NCBI GenBank assembly: GCA_947458745.1
Contig: CANGYQ010000024.1
Coordinates: forward strand, 1 to 52,899
DNA length: 52,899 bases
Source of the DNA: Bryobacteraceae bacterium
Lineage (GTDB): Bacteria; Acidobacteriota; Terriglobia; Bryobacterales; Bryobacteraceae
Reading direction: 5' to 3'
In this document: piece after piece, positions 1 through 9,641 of the stretch
Numbering within the stretch: position 1 is the stretch's first letter
Layout of the letters: every line of letters begins with the position of its first letter
The notes under the pieces: model-generated
Database searches by the model: none
The model's input: only the letters and a program-made list of their open reading frames with translations
What the model was told of the DNA's origin: nothing
Program-made: the position numbers and the translations under genes

Positions 1-2235
1 GCCATCCTGCCCGGCAAGTCTGGCGAAAGCAGGTTGATCGAACGCGTGTTGAGCACCAAGGAGGGCTTCTCCATGCCGCCCTCCGGTGCCCGGCTAACGG
101 CGGCCGAGGTGGAGACGCTGAAGCAGTGGATCGACCGCGGCGCCGAGTGGCCCTTTGCGTCAGTGGCCAAGGCCAATAACGCGAAACTGTCCCATTGGGC
201 CTTTCAACCAGTCCGGCGGCCCACGGTTCCCCCCGGCGTTCACCCGGTGGATGCACTGGTGAGGGCCAAACTTTCGGCGCTGTCGCTTCCCCCGTCGCCG
301 GAGGCAGCCAAACCCACGCTCGCCCGGCGTGTCAGCCTCGACCTGCGTGGAATTCCTCCCTCACCGGCGGAGATGCGGGAGTATCTCGACGACGCCCGTC
401 CCGACGCCTATGAGCGCATGGTGGACCGCTTCCTCGCCTCACCGCACTTCGGTGAAAAGTGGGCCCGGCATTGGCTGGACCTGGCCCGCTATGCCGATTC
501 TGATGGTTATGAAAAAGATCAGCCCCGGCCCAACGCCTTCCGCTGGCGCAACTGGGTGATCGACGCCTACAACCGTGATCTGCCGTTTGACCGGTTCACC
601 ATTGAACAGATTGCCGGTGACCTGTTGCCGGGTGCCTCCACGGAAACCCGGGTCGCGACCGGCTTTCACCGCAACACGCTGATCAACCGCGAAGCGGGCG
701 TCTCCCGCGCCGAGGACCGGTTTGAACAGACCATCAACCGCACCAACACCATCTCCACCACCTGGCTGGGCCTGACTGCCGGTTGCGCGCAGTGTCACGA
801 CCACAAGTACGACCCGATCTCCCAGCGCGAGTACTACCAGTTGTTCGCCTTCATGAACGCCATCCAGGAAGAGGACATTGAAGCTCCCCTGCCCGGCGAA
901 CTCGGGCCGTGGCTGGCGTCTCGGGCCGGCTATCTGAAGGAGCGTGACGCTCTGCTGGCCGAATACCAGATCAGCCAATTGCAGCTGGTCTGGGAAGAGC
1001 GGATGCGCGCGGCCATCACCAAGCCCGGCACCAATGTCGAATGGGATTTCGCGCTCACCAGCTGCACGGCGATGCTCGACAATGCCCAGGCGATGCTGAT
1101 GACGCCCGCGGACAAGCGCACCGAGTATCAGCGTGAGCGGTTGCTGAACTACTTCGTCTACAACATGGGTCCGGACAATAACCGCGACAAGGAGCTGATG
1201 GCCAAGATCAGAACGTTGCGCGAGAAGATGAACGCGCTGAACGGCCGTACGCCGCAGATCACGCTGGCCCACACGGTGGCGGAAGCCCCGCAGCCGGTGA
1301 AGACGACGGTAGCGGTGCGAGGTGACTACAAGCGCCCCGGCATTGAGGTCCAACCCGATACCTTGGCGGTTCTCCCTCCCATGGGCAAGGCCGGACCGGC
1401 GCGCCTGGAGTTCGCAAAGTGGCTGGTGTCGCGCGATAACCCACTTACCGCGCGCGTCATCATGAACCGCACTTGGCAGGAGTTTTTCGGCCGCGGCCTG
1501 GTGCGCACCTCAGAGGACTTCGGCCTGCAAGGCGAAAAACCCTCGCATCCCGAGTTGCTGGACTATCTGGCCAGTGAGTTTATTGAGCGTGGCTGGAGCC
1601 AGAAGCAGATGATGCGGCTAATCGTCACCTCCGCCACCTACAAGCAGTCCTCGCAAGTGCGACCGGACCTGGTGCAACGCGATCCGGACAACACACTGCT
1701 GGCTCGTCAGTCACGCCTGCGCTTGTCGGCCGAAGGGCTGCGCGATTCGGCCTTGGCCGCTTCTGGCTTGCTGGACGAACGGATCGGCGGCCCCAGCATC
1801 CGGCCCCCGCAACCTCCGGGCGTGGCGGAGTTGCAGTACGGAAACAACAAGTGGCGCGAATCGACCGGAGCGGACCGTTACCGCCGCGGCCTCTACATCC
1901 ACTTTCAGCGCACCGCGCCATACCCGCAGTTGATGACCTTCGACGCGCCTGAATCGACCGTGGCTTGCTCCCGCCGCCGTACCTCGAATACACCGTTGCA
2001 GTCGCTAAACCTGCTGAATGATCCGGTCTTTGTCGAAGCAGCCCAAGCGCTGGCATACCGGGTATCAGGACTCCCAACCGACGAGGCGCGTATTGCTGCT
2101 GCCTTTGAGACTGCGCTAAACCGCCCGCCGTCCGCGCGCGAAATGTCGCGCCTGATGCGGCTGCGGCAGGAACAATCACTCCTGGCGGTCGCCCGTGTCA
2201 TCTTGAATCTGGACGAGTTTGTGACTCGCGAATAG
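1..2235 (+). CDS. DUF1549/DUF1553 planctomycete-type cytochrome protein (5' partial)
   Basis: The frame is open from base 1, so the start lies outside the window; 744 codons are visible. Residues 1-50 are the tail of a PSCyt1 cytochrome-like domain, with the usual P-G-K-S and M-P-P motifs and a W-I-x-x-G-A-x-W-P end. A DUF1549 (PSCyt2) domain covers about 75-285 and holds a CxxCH haem-type motif (C-A-Q-C-H, 262-266). DUF1553 (PSD1) covers about 470-735. The protein is probably exported and acts with the DUF1501 protein that starts 10 bp after its stop; these two families are nearly always paired in Planctomycetes and Acidobacteria. Their substrate is not established; a role in degrading complex organic matter is often supposed. 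Family is certain, function unknown. Confidence 0.9.
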   Translation, partial: AILPGKSGESRLIERVLSTKEGFSMPPSGARLTAAEVETLKQWIDRGAEWPFASVAKANNAKLSHWAFQPVRRPTVPPGVHPVDALVRAKLSALSLPPSPEAAKPTLARRVSLDLRGIPPSPAEMREYLDDARPDAYERMVDRFLASPHFGEKWARHWLDLARYADSDGYEKDQPRPNAFRWRNWVIDAYNRDLPFDRFTIEQIAGDLLPGASTETRVATGFHRNTLINREAGVSRAEDRFEQTINRTNTISTTWLGLTAGCAQCHDHKYDPISQREYYQLFAFMNAIQEEDIEAPLPGELGPWLASRAGYLKERDALLAEYQISQLQLVWEERMRAAITKPGTNVEWDFALTSCTAMLDNAQAMLMTPADKRTEYQRERLLNYFVYNMGPDNNRDKELMAKIRTLREKMNALNGRTPQITLAHTVAEAPQPVKTTVAVRGDYKRPGIEVQPDTLAVLPPMGKAGPARLEFAKWLVSRDNPLTARVIMNRTWQEFFGRGLVRTSEDFGLQGEKPSHPELLDYLASEFIERGWSQKQMMRLIVTSATYKQSSQVRPDLVQRDPDNTLLARQSRLRLSAEGLRDSALAASGLLDERIGGPSIRPPQPPGVAELQYGNNKWRESTGADRYRRGLYIHFQRTAPYPQLMTFDAPESTVACSRRRTSNTPLQSLNLLNDPVFVEAAQALAYRVSGLPTDEARIAAAFETALNRPPSAREMSRLMRLRQEQSLLAVARVILNLDEFVTRE

Positions 2236-2245
2236 GAATCTACCC

Positions 2246-3643
2246 ATGAATCGACGAGCATTCTTGAACCAGTTCGCCTACGGCATGGGCGGCATCGCGC
2301 TGGCGGATCTAATGACCGCCGATGGCTATGCGGCCACTGACCCGCTAGCCCCGCGCGCCCCTCACTTCCCAGGCAAAGCCAAAAGTGTCATCTTCATGTT
2401 CATGGAAGGCGGTCCCAGCCAGATGGATCTGTTTGATCCCAAGCCGGGCCTCCAGAAATGGCACGGCAAGCCGCTGCCGGATTCGCTCACCAAAGACATG
2501 CAGCTGGCCTTCATCAAGAAGGACGCCGCGGTCCTGGCCAGCCCGCGCATCTTCAAGCCACAGGGGCAATCAGGCATTGAGCTATCAGACTACCTGCCGC
2601 ACTTGAGCACGTGCGCCGATGACCTCTGCCTGGTGCGTTCCATCCAATCGGAAGCCTTCAATCACCACCCGGCGCAGTTGTTCCTGTTCACCGGCTCCAC
2701 TCAGTTCGGGCGGCCGACGATGGGTGCCTGGAGCGTCTACGGCCTGGGCAGCGAGTCGAAGAACCTGCCTGGATTTGTCGTGCTGGCCTCCGGCGCGGGC
2801 ACCTCGGGCGGCGCTTCGAACTTCTCGTCCGGCTTCCTGCCGTCCACCTACCAGGGCACGCTGCTGCGCAACTCAGGCGACCCGATTCTCTACTTGTCGA
2901 ACCCACCGGGCGTCACCGCCCAAGCCCAACGGGCGGCGCTCGATGCCTTGAAGGATCTCAACGAAGAGCACTTCACCCAGACCGGTGACCAGGAGATCAA
3001 CTCCCGCATCAACGCCTATGAACTGGCCTACCGGATGCAGACCGCTGGTCCGGAGCTGACCGACTTCTCGAAAGAGTCCAAGGAGACCTTGGATATGTAC
3101 GGCGTCAACGATGAAGCCACCAAGCAGTTCGGCACCAATTGCCTGATGGCGCGGCGGCTGGTCGAACGCGGCACCCGTTACGTGCTGATGATGCACGCCT
3201 CCTGGGATGACCACACCAACCTGAACAAGAAGCTGAAGAAGAACTGCGATATCACCGACAAACCAACGGCGGCACTGATCAAGGACTTGAAGCAGCGCGG
3301 ACTGCTCGATTCCACCTTGATCGTCTGGGGCGGCGAGTTCGGCCGGACGCCGATGCAGGAGGTCCGCGACACCCGCGACGACGAAAACGCCGGTCGTGAC
3401 CATCACCCCATCGCCTACTCGATGTGGCTCGCCGGTGGCGGCATCAAGCCCGGCACCGTGGTCGGCAAAACGGACGACCTGGGCTTCAACATCATCGAAG
3501 ACAAAGTGCCGGTGCACGACCTGCAGGCCACCATCATGCACTGCCTGGGCTTCGACCACACGCGCCTCACCTACCGCTACATGGGCCGCGATTTCCGCTT
3601 GACCGACGTGCACGGCAACGTCGTGAAGAAGATGTTGGCGTAG
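2246..3643 (+). CDS. DUF1501 family protein with Tat signal
   Basis: The 465-residue product begins with a twin-arginine leader (N-R-R-A-F-L at 2-7, then a hydrophobic stretch to about residue 30), so export of a folded protein is likely. The rest is DUF1501, a member of the alkaline-phosphatase/sulfatase-like superfamily. Family landmarks include the M-E-G-G-P-S-Q-M-D-L-F-D block near residue 55, W-G-G-E-F-G-R-T-P near 363, and D-H-H-P near 390. ATG follows an AGGA 8 nt upstream. It is the standard partner of the DUF1553 protein directly upstream and almost certainly shares its mRNA. No substrate is known for the family. Confidence 0.92.
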   Translation: MNRRAFLNQFAYGMGGIALADLMTADGYAATDPLAPRAPHFPGKAKSVIFMFMEGGPSQMDLFDPKPGLQKWHGKPLPDSLTKDMQLAFIKKDAAVLASPRIFKPQGQSGIELSDYLPHLSTCADDLCLVRSIQSEAFNHHPAQLFLFTGSTQFGRPTMGAWSVYGLGSESKNLPGFVVLASGAGTSGGASNFSSGFLPSTYQGTLLRNSGDPILYLSNPPGVTAQAQRAALDALKDLNEEHFTQTGDQEINSRINAYELAYRMQTAGPELTDFSKESKETLDMYGVNDEATKQFGTNCLMARRLVERGTRYVLMMHASWDDHTNLNKKLKKNCDITDKPTAALIKDLKQRGLLDSTLIVWGGEFGRTPMQEVRDTRDDENAGRDHHPIAYSMWLAGGGIKPGTVVGKTDDLGFNIIEDKVPVHDLQATIMHCLGFDHTRLTYRYMGRDFRLTDVHGNVVKKMLA

Positions 3644-3698
3644 CTCTCCAAGCTGCAACCGTAATCGCCTTTTCATCGCCGTGCGCTAGCCTGGAAGC

Positions 3699-4529
3699 AT
3701 GAAACTTGGCTGCCTGCTGGACATGGACGGCGTCATTTACCGGGGCTCAGAAGTGATCCCCGGAGCGGCGGAGTTTATCCGTTTTTTGACCGAAGCCTCC
3801 ATTCCCTACCTGTTTCTCACCAACAATTCAGCGCCGACCCCGCTGGATATCCTCGTCAAACTCCGCAAGTTTGGCGTCGAGACCACCGTCGAACACATCT
3901 ACACGTCCGGAATGGCGACGGCGGAATGGATCGTTCGCCAGAAGCCCACCGCCACTGCGTATGTGATCGGAGAAAGCGGCCTGCTCACCGCCTTGAATGA
4001 AGCCGGGATTGCGGTGACGAGGGATCAGCCGGACTACGTCATCGTGGGTGAAGGCCGCACGTTGAATTTTGAGATGCTGGAGATCGCCCACCGCGCCATC
4101 GACGCCGGGGCAGGCTTTCTTTCCACCAATGCGGACACATGGTGCCCCACCGATGCCGGCCCACGCCCGGGCTGTGGAGCCATCGCTGCGCTGCTCGAAT
4201 CCGCCACTGGCCGCCAGGCCTATCACGTCGGCAAGCCCAATCCGTTCATGTTCCGGGCGGCGCGCAAGAAGTTGGGCTTGGCCACCGACGAAGTTCTGAT
4301 GGTGGGCGACACGATGGAGACTGACATTCGCGGCGCCACGGACTTGGGCTTTAAGAACATCCTGGTGCTGACCGGTTCTACGCAGACGGCAACGCTCGAC
4401 CGCTACGCGTTCCGTCCGACCATCGTGGTCGAATCCATCGCGCGCCTAGTGCCTGAAAGCGGCAGCAACCCGGAGGCGATTCTCGGGTTGATAGACTCCT
4501 TGAAGAACTCCATGAGCACTGCCAGCTGA
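3699..4529 (+). CDS. HAD-IIA family hydrolase (NagD-like phosphatase)
   Basis: This 276-residue cytosolic enzyme has HAD motif I as L-D-M-D-G-V-I-Y-R-G near residues 7-16, with D8 the nucleophile and D10 the general acid. Motif II is L-T-N-N-S-A near 46-51, the motif III lysine is in V-G-K-P-N-P, and motif IV is M-V-G-D-T-M-E-T-D. The capping domain between motifs II and III places it in subclass IIA, with NagD, AraL and pyridoxal/phosphoglycolate phosphatases. The exact sugar- or nucleotide-phosphate substrate cannot be read from the sequence. It ends 4 bp before the CpaF gene, so the two are probably cotranscribed, though no functional link is evident. Confidence 0.9.
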   Translation: MKLGCLLDMDGVIYRGSEVIPGAAEFIRFLTEASIPYLFLTNNSAPTPLDILVKLRKFGVETTVEHIYTSGMATAEWIVRQKPTATAYVIGESGLLTALNEAGIAVTRDQPDYVIVGEGRTLNFEMLEIAHRAIDAGAGFLSTNADTWCPTDAGPRPGCGAIAALLESATGRQAYHVGKPNPFMFRAARKKLGLATDEVLMVGDTMETDIRGATDLGFKNILVLTGSTQTATLDRYAFRPTIVVESIARLVPESGSNPEAILGLIDSLKNSMSTAS

Positions 4530-4533
4530 ACCT

Positions 4534-5955
4534 ATGGGTGGATACCGACCATTACCGCCACGCGTGCCCCCGGCCCGCCTGCAAGTACCCGCTTCCGCCA
4601 CCGCCCGGCCTGAGCCAGTCAGGCCGGAGCCCTCACGCGCCTCGGTTGCCACCACCGCCCCGGCCGCCTCCCGGATGGGCGACCGCATGTTCGAGCTGAA
4701 AAGCGAGATCCACCAGAAGCTGATTGGCGTACTGAACCTGGACCGCGTCGCTTCCCTACCCAAGGAACGTGTGCGTGCCGAAATTGGCCGCGTAGTCGAA
4801 CGGCTGCTCGAAGAGGAACGCGTGCCCATGACGGCTGCCGAGCAGAACAAGATCGTCGAAGAGGTGCTGGACGAAGTATTGGGCCTCGGCCCGCTGGAAC
4901 CATTGCTGAAGGAAGCTTCCATCTCGGACATCCTGGTGAACGGCCCGCACAAAGTCTACATCGAACGCGGTGGCCGGCTGCAGCTGACCAACATCAACTT
5001 CAAAGACAACGAGCATCTGCTGCACATCATCGAAAAGATCGTTTCGCAGGTGGGGCGCCGCATCGATGAAGCGATGCCCATTGTCGATGCGCGCCTGCCG
5101 GATGGATCGCGCGTGAATGCCATCATTCCACCGCTGGCGCTGGACGGGCCGTCATTGTCCATCCGCCGGTTTGGCCGCCACGTGATCACCTCCGACGAGA
5201 TGATCGCCTACCAGACGATCATGCCCTCGATGCTGCGTTTCCTGGCAGCCTGCGTGCAAGCCAAGACCACCACGCTGATCTCCGGCGGCACTGGTTCCGG
5301 CAAGACCACTTCGCTGAATGCTCTGTCGCGCTTTGTCCCGGAAGACGAACGGATCATCACCATTGAGGACACGGCGGAACTTCAGTTGCAGCAGCGGCAC
5401 CTGATCAAGTTTGAAACTCGCCCGCCCAACCTGAACAAAGAGGGCGGCATCAATCAGCGGCAGCTGGTCCGCACAGCACTCCGCATGCGCCCGGACCGGA
5501 TCATCATCGGCGAGTGCCGCGGCGCCGAAGCGCTGGACATGTTGCAAGCGATGAACACCGGTGTGGAAGGCTCCATGTCGACGATCCACGCCAACTCGCC
5601 CCGCGACGCATTTTCGCGTCTGGAAGCGATGATCCTGATGGCCGACCTCGAGATCCCGTCGCGCGTCATCCTGCAACAGTTGGCCAGTGCCATCAAGCTG
5701 GTGGTGCAAGTGGCCCGTCTTCAGGACGGCAGCCGCAAGATCATTGCCGTGTCGGAAGTGGTGGGCGTGGCCAATGACCGGGTGGAGACCGAAGACATCT
5801 TCATCTTCGACCGCACGGGCCTGACCGATACGGGCAAAGTGCAGGGACGTTTCCGGTGGACAGGCTATCAGCCGAAGGTGCTGGAACGCCTACGCGTCTC
5901 CGGCCTCAGCCTCCCGGACGAACTATTCCAGGAAACGATGGACGTCAATCTGTAG
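4534..5955 (+). CDS. cpaF: CpaF/TadA-type secretion ATPase
   Basis: The 473-residue product is a type II/IV secretion AAA ATPase of the CpaF/TadA group, which powers Flp/Tad pilus assembly at the inner membrane. Walker A (G-G-T-G-S-G-K-T-T) sits near residues 250-258. The Walker B region (R-I-I-I-G-E-C-R-G) is near 324, followed by the T-I-H-A-N-S-P-R-D block. The N-terminal 47 residues are proline- and alanine-rich, and an internal Met (M-G-D-R-M-F) could be the true start. The annotated ATG lies 4 bp after the HAD gene. It is an orphan here: no prepilin, CpaB, secretin or TadB/C gene flanks it. Family certain; role in pili inferred. Confidence 0.92.
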   Translation: MGGYRPLPPRVPPARLQVPASATARPEPVRPEPSRASVATTAPAASRMGDRMFELKSEIHQKLIGVLNLDRVASLPKERVRAEIGRVVERLLEEERVPMTAAEQNKIVEEVLDEVLGLGPLEPLLKEASISDILVNGPHKVYIERGGRLQLTNINFKDNEHLLHIIEKIVSQVGRRIDEAMPIVDARLPDGSRVNAIIPPLALDGPSLSIRRFGRHVITSDEMIAYQTIMPSMLRFLAACVQAKTTTLISGGTGSGKTTSLNALSRFVPEDERIITIEDTAELQLQQRHLIKFETRPPNLNKEGGINQRQLVRTALRMRPDRIIIGECRGAEALDMLQAMNTGVEGSMSTIHANSPRDAFSRLEAMILMADLEIPSRVILQQLASAIKLVVQVARLQDGSRKIIAVSEVVGVANDRVETEDIFIFDRTGLTDTGKVQGRFRWTGYQPKVLERLRVSGLSLPDELFQETMDVNL

Positions 5956-5993
5956 CAGCCAAGCCAGCCCAACACATCATGGTACTTGGCTGC
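5955..5993. terminator. 9-bp stem hairpin between convergent genes
   Basis: GCAGCCAAG (5955-5963) and CTTGGCTGC (5985-5993) are perfect inverted copies separated by 21 nt. They begin at the last base of the cpaF stop codon and lie between two convergent genes. There is no T-run on either side, so a Rho-independent terminator is only a guess; an mRNA-stabilising 3' hairpin is as likely. Confidence 0.35.
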
Positions 5994-6081
5994 ACATCGC
6001 CGCACAGAGGGTTCCGGCGCGACGATGGAGAAACGCGAAGCCCGGTGGCGCAATCGCCCAGTGAGCGTGCGGCCCAGTTCG

Positions 6082-7185
6082 TTAGTAGCCCTTTTCTTTG
6101 TCCACCACTGCCATCAGCGGCAGCCCGTTGGCGTAGCGGCGGAGATTCTCGGCGAAGTGGCCGACCAGACGGTCCTGCCGTTCCGGGCCCCAGCCGGAGG
6201 TGTGGGCGCTCATGACAACGTTGGGGCAATCGAAGATCGGGTGATCGGACGGCGGCGGCTCCACCGGCATCACGTCCAAGCCCGCGCCACCAATCCAGCC
6301 TTCCTTCAACGCCCGCACCAGCGCCATGTCGTCAAACAGGCGGCCGCGCGACATGGCCAGGAAGATAGCGTGCTTCTTCATCGACCGGAACACTTGTTCG
6401 TTGAACATGCGGTCCGTGTGGACCGTGTGCGGCGCAGCGGAGACCAGCACGTCCACTTGCGGCACGATCTCTTTGAAGAAGGTAGGGTCATGCAGTTCCG
6501 CGACAAAATCCGGACGCGGCAGCGGCTTGGCGTCGGTGGCCAGCACCTTCATGCCGAAGCCATAGTGCGCGCGGCGGGCCACTTCGGTGCCGATGCCGCC
6601 CATGCCGACGATGCCCATCGTCTTGCCGCCCAGCTCCCAGTAGTGGTTCGACTTCACGGTACCGGTGGGGTTCATGGTGCGCTTGGCGAACTGGGGCATG
6701 TAGTATTTGGACAGACCACGCGTCAGGCTGAGCAGGAGCCCGAAAGCCGTCTCCGCAATGCCGGGCGCGAAGATGCGGGCCATGTTGGTAACGGTGATGT
6801 CGGAAGCCATCAGCGCCTTGTCCGCGCCTTCCATGCCCGCACCACCCGCCTGCATCCACTTCACCTTGGGCGCGTAGTCGAGATCTTCCTTGCGCAGATC
6901 ACCGAACACCACGTCGGCATCCCGCAGTTCGCGCCGGAACTCTTCGCGATTGGCGGCCATCACCAGCTTCACTGGCTTGCCGGCAGCCTTCTCGATCCGT
7001 TCCACCTCCGCCGGTTCGAACTTGCTCATGGTGACGATCTTCACCGGGCCCGTGGCCTTGGCGTTGCCGCCTGGATAGGTTTCATTCATGGCGGCTTTGC
7101 CGCCTCCGGCTTGCCCGGCGGCAGCAGCAGGAGCCAAGCCCGCGGTTGCGACAAAGAGACGACGTGAAACAGATTGATCGGCCAT
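6082..7185 (-). CDS. D-2-hydroxyacid dehydrogenase with twin-arginine leader
   Basis: The 367-residue product is a D-isomer-specific 2-hydroxyacid dehydrogenase, interconverting D-2-hydroxyacids and 2-oxoacids with NAD(P)H. The nucleotide-binding motif G-M-G-G-I-G is at 194-199. The catalytic triad can be placed as R280 (S-R-G), E309 (V-M-P-V-E-P) and H328 (S-A-H-T-S-G). The start is ATG at 7185; a longer frame begins upstream but lacks family similarity. Residues 5-30 look like a Tat leader (S-V-S-R-R-L-F, then an Ala-rich segment), which is unusual for a normally cytosolic NAD enzyme. It starts 18 bp from the divergent permease gene, so their promoters must overlap the coding sequences. Substrate unknown. 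Confidence 0.88.
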   Translation of the reverse strand: MADQSVSRRLFVATAGLAPAAAAGQAGGGKAAMNETYPGGNAKATGPVKIVTMSKFEPAEVERIEKAAGKPVKLVMAANREEFRRELRDADVVFGDLRKEDLDYAPKVKWMQAGGAGMEGADKALMASDITVTNMARIFAPGIAETAFGLLLSLTRGLSKYYMPQFAKRTMNPTGTVKSNHYWELGGKTMGIVGMGGIGTEVARRAHYGFGMKVLATDAKPLPRPDFVAELHDPTFFKEIVPQVDVLVSAAPHTVHTDRMFNEQVFRSMKKHAIFLAMSRGRLFDDMALVRALKEGWIGGAGLDVMPVEPPPSDHPIFDCPNVVMSAHTSGWGPERQDRLVGHFAENLRRYANGLPLMAVVDKEKGY

Positions 7186-7203
7186 GCGAGCGATACTAGC
7201 ACA

Positions 7204-8556
7204 ATGACCTCGCGCGCCCAACCCTCCTCGCCGCCACGTTTGGACCGCCAACTCGGCCTCTGGGATGCCACCTCTATCGTCGTGGGCATCATCCTCGGCG
7301 CGGGCATTTTTGTGGTGCCCGGGTTGGTGGCGCGCAGCCTGCCTTCACCCACCTTGATCCTGGCCGCGTGGTTCTTCTCGGGCGTCTTGTCCTTGCTGGG
7401 CGCACTGGTCTTTAGCGAGCTGGGCGCGATGATGCCGGAGACCGGCGGGCACTATGTCTTCCTACGCGAAGGACTGGCGCCGGTGGCGGGCTTCCTGTGC
7501 GGCTGGACCTACTTTCTGATCATTCAGCCCTCGGTGACCGCGTACCTGGCCACCAGCTTTTCCATCTACCTGGGCTACTTCATTCCGATTTCCGGCTGGG
7601 TGGCGAAAGCTATCTCCTTGGCACTGATCTTCATTCTCTGCGGAGCCAACTATGTCGGCACGCGCTGGGGCGCGTCGGTGCAGAACTTCTTCACCGTGAT
7701 GAAGCTGGCTGGCCTCGCGTTGCTGATCTGGAGCGCGCTGGCGGCTCCGAGCCCGCAGCCGATCATGGTTGCCCCACCGGCGTGGAGTATGTCGGCCTTT
7801 GGCGTCGCGATGATCGCCTGCCTGCTCTCCTACGACGGCTGGTCTTACCTGAGCTTCGTCGCGGGCGAAGTGCGGGAACCACAACGCAACCTGCTGCGCG
7901 CGGCTGCTCTGGGCTTGGCGATCTGCTGCGTGATTTACCTGTTGGTGAACATGGCTTACCTGCGCGTGCTTCCAATGGAGGAATTCATCCGCGCGGAGCG
8001 GCCCGGGTCAATGGTGGCGGAGCGCGTCCTGGGCAAGTGGGGCGGCATGGTGGTGACGCTGACCATCTTGTGTTCCGTGATTGGCTCCACCAACGGCCAG
8101 ATCATGGCCCCGGCTCGGATGTATTTCGCCCAGGCCGCCGACCGGCTCTTCTTCCCCGCCTTCGCCCGCGTGCATTCGCGCTTCCGCACACCATCGGTGG
8201 CGCTGCTGGGCGTCGGCTTCTGGTCGTCGATCCTGGTGCTGACCGGCGTCTGGGAAGCCTTAATCGATTACGCCCTCTTTGCCACTTGGGTCTTTGCCAC
8301 ACTGGTGGGCGTCGCGCTGGTGGCCCTGCGCTTCAAGAAGCCGCAAGCCGCGCGACCCTACAAGATGTGGGGCTACCCGGCCACCGCCGCCGTCTACATC
8401 CTGATCGGCACGGCCTTCTGCGTGAACACGCTGATCGAGCGCACCGGACCCGCGCTGGTGGCGTTGGGCATTATTCTGGCCGGCATTCCCGTGTTCTATG
8501 TCACCCTGAGGAAATGGACGAACTCCTCCGGTGGCGCGACGAATTCCCTACCCTAG
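7204..8556 (+). CDS. APC-superfamily amino acid permease
   Basis: The 450-residue integral membrane protein has about twelve hydrophobic segments. It begins with the hallmark first helix of amino acid/polyamine/organocation transporters (S-I-V-V-G-I-I-L-G-A-G-I-F, near residues 22-34), with E-L-G-A-M-M-P-E-T-G-G after helix 2. It probably imports or exchanges amino acids. I chose ATG at 7204 because an upstream in-frame ATG (7174) would overlap the divergent dehydrogenase gene. Its 3' end overlaps the next gene by 43 bp, so the two are translated from one mRNA. The coupling to a kynureninase-like PLP enzyme suggests the cargo is an amino acid that this enzyme processes, but this is inference. 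Confidence 0.9.
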   Translation: MTSRAQPSSPPRLDRQLGLWDATSIVVGIILGAGIFVVPGLVARSLPSPTLILAAWFFSGVLSLLGALVFSELGAMMPETGGHYVFLREGLAPVAGFLCGWTYFLIIQPSVTAYLATSFSIYLGYFIPISGWVAKAISLALIFILCGANYVGTRWGASVQNFFTVMKLAGLALLIWSALAAPSPQPIMVAPPAWSMSAFGVAMIACLLSYDGWSYLSFVAGEVREPQRNLLRAAALGLAICCVIYLLVNMAYLRVLPMEEFIRAERPGSMVAERVLGKWGGMVVTLTILCSVIGSTNGQIMAPARMYFAQAADRLFFPAFARVHSRFRTPSVALLGVGFWSSILVLTGVWEALIDYALFATWVFATLVGVALVALRFKKPQAARPYKMWGYPATAAVYILIGTAFCVNTLIERTGPALVALGIILAGIPVFYVTLRKWTNSSGGATNSLP

Positions 8557-9641
8557 CCCACACGACGCACCTGATCAGCCACTCCCTGGGAGCCATGCCG
8601 CGCCGCGCCCGGACGCTGCTGAACCAGTTCGCCGATGAATGGACCATGCGCTCCATCCGCTCCTGGGAGGAAGGCTGGTGGGATATGCCGGTGACGGTGG
8701 GCGACCGCATTGGCCGCATCATCGGCGCGGGCGCGGGCGAAGTCTGCATGCACCAGAACGTCTCCATCTGCCAGTGGATCGTGCTCTCCTGCTTTGACTG
8801 GAGCGGCAAGCGGAACCGGATCATCAGCGATTCGCTCAACTTCCCCTCCAACGAATACATCCATCGAGGCCTCCGCGGTGCCGAGCTGGTGATGGTACCC
8901 GCGGACGTCAACGCCATCGTCGAGGCCATCGATGAGCGCACGCAACTGGTGTCCGTAAGCCATGTCGCCTTCCGCACCTCGGCCCTGCTTGATCTGGAGC
9001 CGATCATCCACCGGGCGCATGAGGTGGGGGCGCTGGTGGTGGCGGACGTTTATCAATCAGCCGGAACCGTGCCGCTGAATGTGCGAGCGCTGAATCTCGA
9101 TTTCGCCACGGGCGGCTCCGTGAAGTGGCTCTGTGGCGGGCCGGGCAATGGATACCTCTACGTCCGCCGCGAACTGTGGCCGCTGCTCTCACCTTCCGCC
9201 ATCGGCTGGCAGGCGCACCAGCGGCCTTTCGAATTTGAAGGCGGAGCGATCGACTACGCCAACTCGATCTACAAGTTCCTGAACGGCACGCCCAACGTCC
9301 CGGCCATGTATGCCGGCATGGCGGGCTATGAGATTGTGGGCGAGATCGGCGTCGACCGCATCCGCGCCAAATCGCAGCGCCAGACCGCCAAGCTGGTTGC
9401 GATCGCGGAAGCCGCCGGGTTCCCTTGCGCTGGGCCACGTGATCCCCACCAGCGTGGCGGCGTCGTGGTGCTGGATGTACCGCAGGGCAAGGCGGTCACC
9501 AAGGAACTGCTGCGCCGCGACATTCTGGTGGACTACCGCCCCGGGGCCGGGCTCCGCATCGCGCCGCACTTTTATTCCACCGACGAAGAACTGGAACTCG
9601 TGATCGGCCAGATCAGCGAGATTACGAAAACACTCCTCTAA
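8514..9641 (+). CDS. Class V aminotransferase-fold enzyme, kynureninase-like
   Basis: The 375-residue PLP enzyme resembles kynureninase more than cysteine desulfurase. It has an F-P-S motif after a K-R-N-R-I-I-S-D-S segment, the cofactor aspartate in V-V-A-D-V-Y-Q-S-A-G, and the likely PLP lysine K204 (S-V-K-W-L-C-G-G). G-W-Q-A-H-Q-R-P-F follows, where kynureninases have a G-W-(F/W)-G-H block. The ATG lies inside the permease gene with AGGAA just upstream, which fixes the start. Kynureninase itself cleaves kynurenine or 3-hydroxykynurenine to an anthranilate and alanine; whether this protein does so is unproven. Its last 20 bp overlap the convergent SDR gene. Class certain, substrate tentative. 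Confidence 0.82.
   Translation: MDELLRWRDEFPTLAHTTHLISHSLGAMPRRARTLLNQFADEWTMRSIRSWEEGWWDMPVTVGDRIGRIIGAGAGEVCMHQNVSICQWIVLSCFDWSGKRNRIISDSLNFPSNEYIHRGLRGAELVMVPADVNAIVEAIDERTQLVSVSHVAFRTSALLDLEPIIHRAHEVGALVVADVYQSAGTVPLNVRALNLDFATGGSVKWLCGGPGNGYLYVRRELWPLLSPSAIGWQAHQRPFEFEGGAIDYANSIYKFLNGTPNVPAMYAGMAGYEIVGEIGVDRIRAKSQRQTAKLVAIAEAAGFPCAGPRDPHQRGGVVVLDVPQGKAVTKELLRRDILVDYRPGAGLRIAPHFYSTDEELELVIGQISEITKTLL

Noticed and set aside
439..1353. 304-codon minus-strand frame inside the DUF1553 gene
   Set aside because: Antisense shadow in high-GC DNA; rich in Val, Arg, Gly and His, with no motif.
5986..7167. 393-codon plus-strand frame over the D-2-hydroxyacid dehydrogenase
   Set aside because: Antisense to a gene with complete catalytic motifs; His/Arg-rich composition typical of a shadow.
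7497..8513. Long plus-strand open frame upstream of the kynureninase-like gene
   Set aside because: It is the shadow of the APC permease in another frame; the start with ribosome-binding site at 8514 is well supported.
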